The notes under the pieces: model-generated | What the model saw: only the letters and a program-made list of their open reading frames with translations | Databases searched by the model: none | What the model was told of the DNA's origin: nothing | Made by a program: the position numbers and the translations under genes | Part shown: positions 15,134-18,689 of the stretch, in pieces | How positions within the stretch are numbered: the first letter of the stretch is position 1 | Layout of the letters: each line of letters begins with the position of its first letter | Source of the DNA: Hyphomicrobiales bacterium | GTDB taxonomy: Bacteria; Pseudomonadota; Alphaproteobacteria; Rhizobiales; Xanthobacteraceae | Assembly (NCBI GenBank): GCA_003164375.1 | Contig: PLTE01000250.1 | Span: forward strand, 1-18,689 | DNA length: 18,689 bases | Direction of reading: 5' to 3'

Positions 15134-15172
15134 AATGAGAAAACGAGCAAGTTTACCGCGAGCAGTCAGGCC

Positions 15173-15793
15173 ATGACGCGACCCTCCGAGGTCACCCGCG
15201 AACGGATCATGAAGGCGGCCGAACGGCTATTCGCCGAGCGCGGCTATGATGGCACCAGCGTCCGCGCCATCGTCACCAAGGCGCGCGTCAACCAGGCCGC
15301 CATCAACTACCACTTCGACGGCAAGGACGGGCTTTACCGTGAAGTGCTGCGGGCGGCGTTCCGGGCGCTGACCGAGAATCAGCTTAAGCACGCGCAGGAA
15401 TTGGGCGCCATGTCGCGCGAACAGGCGTTGACGGAGTTCATCCGCCGTCAGCTGCATCCGCTGATGGCGCGCGACGAATACAGCCGCCACATGCGGATTT
15501 TCAACTGGGAGACAGTGCGTCCGACGCCGGTGTTTCGCAGCCTCTTGAGCGAGGAGGCGGCGCCCTTCATGGGGCTTTCGGCCGATCTGGTACGCCGGTT
15601 TTTGCCCGAGGCGGACCACCGCACGCTGATGGTGGCGTCGATCTGGTTGATCGGCCAATGCAACGTGTTCCTGCGCAATCGCGAGCAGTTGGCGCAACCG
15701 CCGATCGGGCTTGTAGTCGACGAGGACGCGGTCGGCTGGCTGGCGGAGCTGATCGGCCGCTGGGTCATCGGCGGGCTCGGCGGGCATCCTTGA
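15173..15793 (+). CDS. TetR/AcrR family transcriptional regulator
   Basis: A 206-residue TetR-family repressor. The DNA-binding domain at residues 8-55 has the classic pattern: AAERLFAERGYDGTSVRAIV, then the recognition helix NQAAINYHF and KDGLYREVL. The C-terminal ligand domain resembles the CerR/DUF1956 type found near efflux or detoxification genes. I chose ATG 15173 because upstream in-frame sequence back to 15083 runs through the operator; its ribosome binding site is weak (AGG). A repeated 25-bp motif lies before this gene and before the next one, so it probably represses both, and possibly the divergent dienelactone hydrolase gene. Inducer unknown. Family call very sure. Confidence 0.95.
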   Translation: MTRPSEVTRERIMKAAERLFAERGYDGTSVRAIVTKARVNQAAINYHFDGKDGLYREVLRAAFRALTENQLKHAQELGAMSREQALTEFIRRQLHPLMARDEYSRHMRIFNWETVRPTPVFRSLLSEEAAPFMGLSADLVRRFLPEADHRTLMVASIWLIGQCNVFLRNREQLAQPPIGLVVDEDAVGWLAELIGRWVIGGLGGHP

Positions 15794-15883
15794 CGGCTCG
15801 ATTTGCCGGTCCCGGGCTCGAGAAAATCAGGGGAATGCCGCAAAAATTCCTTGTTCCCGGCCAGCGGCCGCCCAGAACAGATG

Positions 15884-15908
15884 TTTGAAATTCAATCGGG
15901 CGTTTGAA
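15884..15908. promoter_or_regulatory. Candidate TetR operator, copy 2
   Basis: The motif is identical to copy 1 at 21 of 25 positions: TTTGAA, A, TTCAATC, a 4-base spacer, GTTTGAA. All four differences are in the fourth-last base of the middle half-site or in the spacer, so the outer half-sites are intact. It ends 16 bases before the membrane-protein start, where a bound repressor would block transcription or initiation. Confidence 0.72.
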
Positions 15909-15924
15909 AATCGGAGAGCGGGTC

Positions 15925-16674
15925 ATGCAACCGAGCGGGATCATCGAACAGCGCGCGATCGTGCCACGGAATTGGCTGGTGCGGCCTACGATGCCGGTCC
16001 TCGTGCGCTTCCTCGGCAAATTCGTGCTCGACGTCATGCCCGCGGCGTTGGCAAGCCTGATCGGCGGCTACCTGCTCACCCATTACCAACTCGGCTTCAC
16101 CACGGCGTCGCGGCCGGTCGCGGTCCAGGTCACGCCGGCGTCCGCCGAGATGATGGCGCTGGTGCGCGACGAGCACGCCATGATCATCGATTATCTCAAG
16201 ACTCAGATTGCGGCCGAGAAAAGTCGGCAGGCGGCCGAGGATGCCGACGAGCGCGATGCGGCGGACGCCCAACCGGCGGACCTCAAACCCGCGGATGCGA
16301 GGGTGGATGCCAGGTTGGATGCAAGACTGGCGCTGGAAGCCTCGGCACGGCGCCTCGCCGCGAGCGTGGCGTCGAAATCCCCCGCACCGCGCGCCAAGGT
16401 GGTCCCGGCCGTTGCTGTTGCGGCGGTGACTGTTCCGCACGCGCCGCTCGTGATCGCACAGGCGCAACAGAACACGACACCGGACGACGCGGCGTCCGCC
16501 GGCCGGCTGGCGCGCGACCCGAACTCGCTTCTCGCCAAGACTCTCGATCTCAAGGATCACGTGGTCGCGGCGACACGCCACGTCGTCGGCGTGATCGGAG
16601 ATATGTTCGCCTCGGTCGGCGAGCGCATCACCGGCCCGGCGGTCAGCGGGCGCCAGTTCAGCTCTGACTCGTAA
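15925..16674 (+). CDS. Single-pass membrane protein, function unknown
   Basis: I do not recognise this 249-residue protein. It has a cytoplasmic-type N-terminus, one membrane segment at about 39-54 (MPAALASLIGGYLL), then an Ala/Glu/Arg-rich helical stretch that could form a coiled coil (EEMMALVRDEHAM-like, to about residue 145). A Pro/Ala/Val-rich linker and a C-terminal amphipathic helix (DLKDHVVAATRHVVGVIGDM) follow. ATG 15925 has GGAGAG 6 bases before it; a TTG at 15904 is within the operator and is unlikely. It is downstream of the TetR gene by 131 bp and has its own copy of the operator, so its level is likely set by that regulator. It may help assemble or anchor an envelope complex, but this is a guess. 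Confidence 0.8.
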   Translation: MQPSGIIEQRAIVPRNWLVRPTMPVLVRFLGKFVLDVMPAALASLIGGYLLTHYQLGFTTASRPVAVQVTPASAEMMALVRDEHAMIIDYLKTQIAAEKSRQAAEDADERDAADAQPADLKPADARVDARLDARLALEASARRLAASVASKSPAPRAKVVPAVAVAAVTVPHAPLVIAQAQQNTTPDDAASAGRLARDPNSLLAKTLDLKDHVVAATRHVVGVIGDMFASVGERITGPAVSGRQFSSDS

Positions 16675-17028
16675 AACCCCCGGCACGGCGGCGGCGAAGG
16701 GCGCAGCGATGACTGGAGACGGCCGTGAATGTGGATCGACTGTGCATAACGGCCCTCTCCCGGCTCCGTCCGGTCGTACGTTGGCGCCGTTCGGCCACGT
16801 CCCTGATGCCTTTTGGCAACAGCCCCCGCTTTTCACACATTCCGCGGCTTGCCGGGTCCAATCGTCGTGGGTAAGCCTAGATTGCCGCACCTGGGGAACC
16901 GGCGCCGTGGCAAGGGGTTCTGCTAACTCAGGGCCACGAGTCAGGTCGCTTGTTGCATCCGCAAGTTTGGCTGTAGTTTGAGGCCTTTAGGGGCGTACTT
17001 CGTCGCCTGTTCTGCCGTGGAGGTTGGG
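16675..17028. other. Intergenic region with EcfG-like promoter
   Basis: No gene is supported in this 354-bp gap; a 90-codon plus-strand frame from 16709 lacks a ribosome binding site and protein-like composition. The downstream part holds an EcfG-like pair and then the GGAGG (17019-17023) of the next gene. Confidence 0.6.
16895..16919 (+). promoter_or_regulatory. EcfG-like promoter, one mismatch
   Basis: GGAAC (16895-16899), a 16-base spacer and GGTT (16916-16919) match the EcfG consensus at 8 of 9 bases, 110 bases before the exported low-complexity protein. With one mismatch, chance occurrence is realistic. Confidence 0.35.
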
Positions 17029-17799
17029 ATGCGTTCGGCGGGTAATTTCAGTCCGGAATGGGGCTATTTGGCTCCTGTGCCGAGCTTTATGCGCACCGTC
17101 CGCGTTGTGCTCGTGGCCACCGCTGTAGGCGCGACAGCAGGCGCCGCCGTCGTGTTGTCGTTGGTCGAGCGTCCGGCGGCCCAAGGCGATAAGACGGCGG
17201 TTGCAGCCCACCCGATCGTGACCAGTGCGCAAGCCGCTCCCGCCACGGCGATGCCGCCGACCACTGCCACGCCGCTGGCTGCCGCGCCTGTCGCGTCACC
17301 TAGCGTGACAGCGGCGAAAGTATCGGTGAGCGGCGGCGTACCCGCGAACGCCGAAGTCACGGCGACCGCGCAGCCGCAGATCCCGGCAAAAGCGACGACC
17401 CAGACGCCGGTGCAAGTCGCACCCCAACTGCTCGCGCCGCAACTTCAGGCCCAGAGGCCTCCGTCGCCGGCCCTCGCGACGCAATCAGCGGCGACCAATG
17501 CGCCGAGCGAAAACTTGGTCACAAGCGAAGTTAATCCGCCGCCTGCAACGCCGCCGGTGTCAGGGATTGCGGTGTCAGGGATTGCGGCGTTGTCCGCGGC
17601 TCCGCCCGTGAGCGAGGCCGTCAGCTCCGACCTGACCGATACGCCGATCATCGAGCCGGAACGGGTACCACCGCAAAAGAAGACCAAGCACGCAACGGCC
17701 GGAGCGAACCCGGTGGACACCAAGACCAAGACGAAGCCAGGCCTTGGATCGGTGCTGCGGAATTTGTTCAGCGCCGGAACGTCGACCCGGGGACTCTAG
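17029..17799 (+). CDS. Membrane-anchored Ala/Pro/Thr-rich protein, function unknown
   Basis: A 256-residue protein with a short N-terminal segment containing FSPEWGYLAPVPSFM, a single hydrophobic helix at about 24-45 (VRVVLVATAVGATAGAAVVLSLV), and a long low-complexity Ala/Pro/Thr/Val/Gln region. The C-terminus is basic (PPQKKTKH and TKTKTKPGLGSVLRNLF). The helix probably acts as an uncleaved anchor with the low-complexity part outside the cytoplasm. I recall similar N-termini in hypothetical proteins of Bradyrhizobium relatives, but no function is known. ATG 17029 has GGAGG 5 bases upstream; a TTG at 16978 is unlikely. A 15-bp tandem repeat is present in the coding region. An EcfG-like promoter 110 bases upstream hints at stress control. 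Confidence 0.82.
   Translation: MRSAGNFSPEWGYLAPVPSFMRTVRVVLVATAVGATAGAAVVLSLVERPAAQGDKTAVAAHPIVTSAQAAPATAMPPTTATPLAAAPVASPSVTAAKVSVSGGVPANAEVTATAQPQIPAKATTQTPVQVAPQLLAPQLQAQRPPSPALATQSAATNAPSENLVTSEVNPPPATPPVSGIAVSGIAALSAAPPVSEAVSSDLTDTPIIEPERVPPQKKTKHATAGANPVDTKTKTKPGLGSVLRNLFSAGTSTRGL
17556..17585 (+). repeat. 15-bp tandem duplication in coding region
   Basis: GGTGTCAGGGATTGC occurs twice in direct succession, encoding VSGIA twice. It keeps the frame and probably arose by slippage within the low-complexity region. Confidence 0.85.
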
Positions 17800-17902
17800 G
17801 CCCCCATTCAAGCAGATTGAATCGGATCATGGCTTAGAGGCACGGCTGGTCGGCGAGGCCGTGTTGCGCGCGGCCCGGGCGTCCGCAAAAGGAGAACGAT
17901 CA

Positions 17903-18097
17903 ATGCCGGAAGTCGTCGTTTATATTTTGGAGGGCCGCACGATCGAGCAGAAACGCGGCCTCGTCAAAGACATCACCGACGCCGTCGTCAAGAATGCCGG
18001 AACGACGGCTGAGCAGGTCACGGTGTCGCTGGTCGAGACCGCGAGGACCTCGAAGGCCAAAGGCGGCGTGCTTTTCAGCGAGATGCCGAAGCGCTAG
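17903..18097 (+). CDS. 4-oxalocrotonate tautomerase family protein
   Basis: The 64-residue protein matches the tautomerase superfamily, whose small subunits assemble into hexamers and use an N-terminal proline as base after Met removal. Pro1 follows the initiator Met, and R11 in LEGRT is in the usual place. The second substrate-binding arginine of classical 4-OT (R39) is replaced by Thr (EQVTVSLVE), and the F50 region (KAKGGVLFSE) also differs, so activity on 2-hydroxymuconate is doubtful. AAGGAG lies 8 bases before ATG 17903; the longer frame from 17744 overlaps the previous gene and is rejected. No meta-cleavage pathway genes are nearby. Family call strong, reaction unknown. Confidence 0.9.
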   Translation: MPEVVVYILEGRTIEQKRGLVKDITDAVVKNAGTTAEQVTVSLVETARTSKAKGGVLFSEMPKR

Positions 18098-18168
18098 CGC
18101 GCTCGGCAGAACGCTTCAATCGCCACTGTGTAGGGTTAATGGCACGGCGGATGGGGTGCGCCGCGACG

Positions 18169-18264
18169 CAGGTATTTACGCGCATTCACAGCTCGATTTC
18201 GCTGCTCTATATTTTACTGTGAGTGCACCGCACAAAATGCTTGCTGCAGCGCGGTAAATACCTG
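18169..18264. repeat. Structured inverted repeat upstream of hypothetical gene
   Basis: The arms CAGGTATTTAC (18169-18179) and GTAAATACCTG (18254-18264) are exact reverse complements, extended by GCGC on both sides with one bulge. Nested within, GCATTCACAG (18182-18191) pairs with CTGTGAGTGC (18217-18226) with one wobble. Each outer arm also contains a GGTA-WW-TACC-like palindrome (exact on the right, one mismatch on the left), with centres 82 bp apart. The element could be an RNA structure, a pair of operators for looping, or a small mobile repeat. Confidence 0.65.
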
Positions 18265-18269
18265 ATAAT
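18241..18269 (+). promoter_or_regulatory. Candidate sigma-70 promoter
   Basis: TTGCTG (18241-18246), a 17-base spacer and GATAAT (18264-18269) give a good -10 and a partial -35. The right arm of the inverted repeat fills the spacer, so a protein bound there would compete with polymerase. Transcription would start near 18276, leaving a leader of about 58 bases before the gene at 18334. Confidence 0.5.
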
Positions 18270-18333
18270 CTGGACTCAAACGCCAAAAAGGCTAGGGAGC
18301 GGCCGAGCATTGGGCGGGAATGAAAGGTGCGAC

Positions 18334-18651
18334 ATGAGCGAGGTATGGGATACCAAAGACGGTCGGCGCCGGGTCCGGCGCGACCCGCCCACGATCGAGG
18401 ACGCGGTGCTGGCGGCGCAAGGTCTCGCCGACGACGTCGACGGCCAGGTTGAGATCGTGATGTCGCTGATGCCAGTCACCGCCGAACAGGCGCGAAGCGC
18501 GGTGCTGCGGATGGGGCAGCGCAAAGAGACGAGCCAGTTCACCATCGCCAGCCGCGCCGGTGTGCCGCGCACGGTCGTGGTCGAACGCCGGGCGCCGCGC
18601 CGCGTGATGACGCGGTCTACAGCCAGCGTCGGCTTCCGGGGTCGGATATAA
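18334..18651 (+). CDS. Hypothetical protein, conserved-looking
   Basis: A 105-residue protein beginning MSEVWDTKDGRRRVRRDPP, with a predicted helix (IEDAVLAAQGLADDVDGQVEIVMSLM), a second helix (TAEQARSAVLRMGQ) and a basic C-terminus (VVVERRAPRRVMTRSTASV). It has no signal peptide. I recall similar proteins in Bradyrhizobium relatives with no assigned function; the charge pattern would suit nucleic-acid binding, but that is a guess. AAAGG lies 6 bases before ATG 18334, and the frame is open from 18223, through the promoter region, so the shorter form is preferred. It follows the tautomerase gene by 236 bp and probably has its own promoter with a large inverted repeat. Confidence 0.78.
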   Translation: MSEVWDTKDGRRRVRRDPPTIEDAVLAAQGLADDVDGQVEIVMSLMPVTAEQARSAVLRMGQRKETSQFTIASRAGVPRTVVVERRAPRRVMTRSTASVGFRGRI

Positions 18652-18689
18652 CGCGCGACGACACCAGCCGGTGCCAGATGAACAGCACG

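Noticed and set aside
15904..15925. TTG 15904 as start of the membrane protein
   Set aside because: It falls inside the repeated operator motif, and ATG 15925 has GGAGAG upstream.
16709..16981. 90-codon plus-strand frame in the 16675-17028 gap
   Set aside because: No ribosome binding site, unconvincing composition, and it covers the probable promoter of the next gene.
17806..17822. ATTCAA/TTGAAT inverted repeat as a third TetR operator
   Set aside because: It shares only TTCAA cores with the TetR motif, with different spacing and no third half-site.
18217..18235. TGTGA...CACA as a Crp/Fnr site
   Set aside because: The spacing and second half do not fit the TGTGA-N6-TCACA consensus, and the bases are better explained by the nested inverted repeat.
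18617..18689. Minus-strand open frame running off the right edge, ending at 18617
   Set aside because: Only about 23 codons are visible and they overlap the end of the hypothetical gene; the composition could suit a membrane protein, but it cannot be judged.

Overview
The window looks like chromosomal DNA of an alphaproteobacterium of the order Hyphomicrobiales (Rhizobiales), near the Bradyrhizobium/Xanthobacteraceae group. The reasons are high G+C, several small genes of the kind typical of that group (DUF2336, a DUF6665-like protein, a 53-residue membrane protein, exported Ala/Pro-rich proteins), and two exact matches to the EcfG general-stress promoter consensus. This is inference from content; no 16S or other marker gene is present. 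I see no tRNA, rRNA, CRISPR array, complete insertion sequence or phage gene.

Layout. 1-351: no gene supported. 352-1647 (minus): an exported cyclase-family hydrolase followed by a SnoaL-like protein. 1742-5899 (plus, divergent from the cyclase): a compact three-gene operon for a periplasmic molybdenum hydroxylase, made of a triheme cytochrome c, a [2Fe-2S] subunit and a Tat-exported molybdopterin subunit. The genes overlap, and no FAD subunit is present, so electrons should pass from Mo through Fe-S to heme. 5904-7575 (minus): a pirin and a glutathione S-transferase separated by a strong extragenic hairpin. 7729-9280 (minus): speD-speE, which makes spermidine from putrescine and S-adenosylmethionine; SpeD carries an unusual repeat-bearing N-terminal extension. 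9617-11181 (minus): a DUF2336 protein and a DUF6665-like protein. 11273-12235 (plus): an orphan ABC substrate-binding protein.

12271-13000 (minus): a 53-residue two-helix membrane protein followed by a DHFR/RibD-like reductase, behind an exact EcfG-type promoter. 13212-13445 (plus): a small conserved-looking protein. 13467-14945 (minus): a carboxymuconolactone-decarboxylase-like protein and a Tat-exported dienelactone hydrolase. 15173-16674 (plus): a TetR regulator and a single-pass membrane protein, each preceded by a copy of the same 25-bp three-half-site motif. That makes a self-contained candidate regulon that may also include the divergent hydrolase. 17029-18651 (plus): an exported low-complexity protein, a 4-oxalocrotonate tautomerase-like protein and a hypothetical protein whose promoter region has two GGTA-WW-TACC-like sites 82 bp apart and can fold into a long stem.

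How the parts relate. Several genes (Mo hydroxylase, cyclase, CMD-like protein, dienelactone hydrolase, tautomerase, SnoaL-like protein) belong to families common in aromatic or heterocyclic catabolism, but they sit in separate transcription units and do not form a recognisable known pathway. The best-supported new observations are regulatory: the TetR operator pair, the EcfG promoters, and the structured promoter at 18169-18269.
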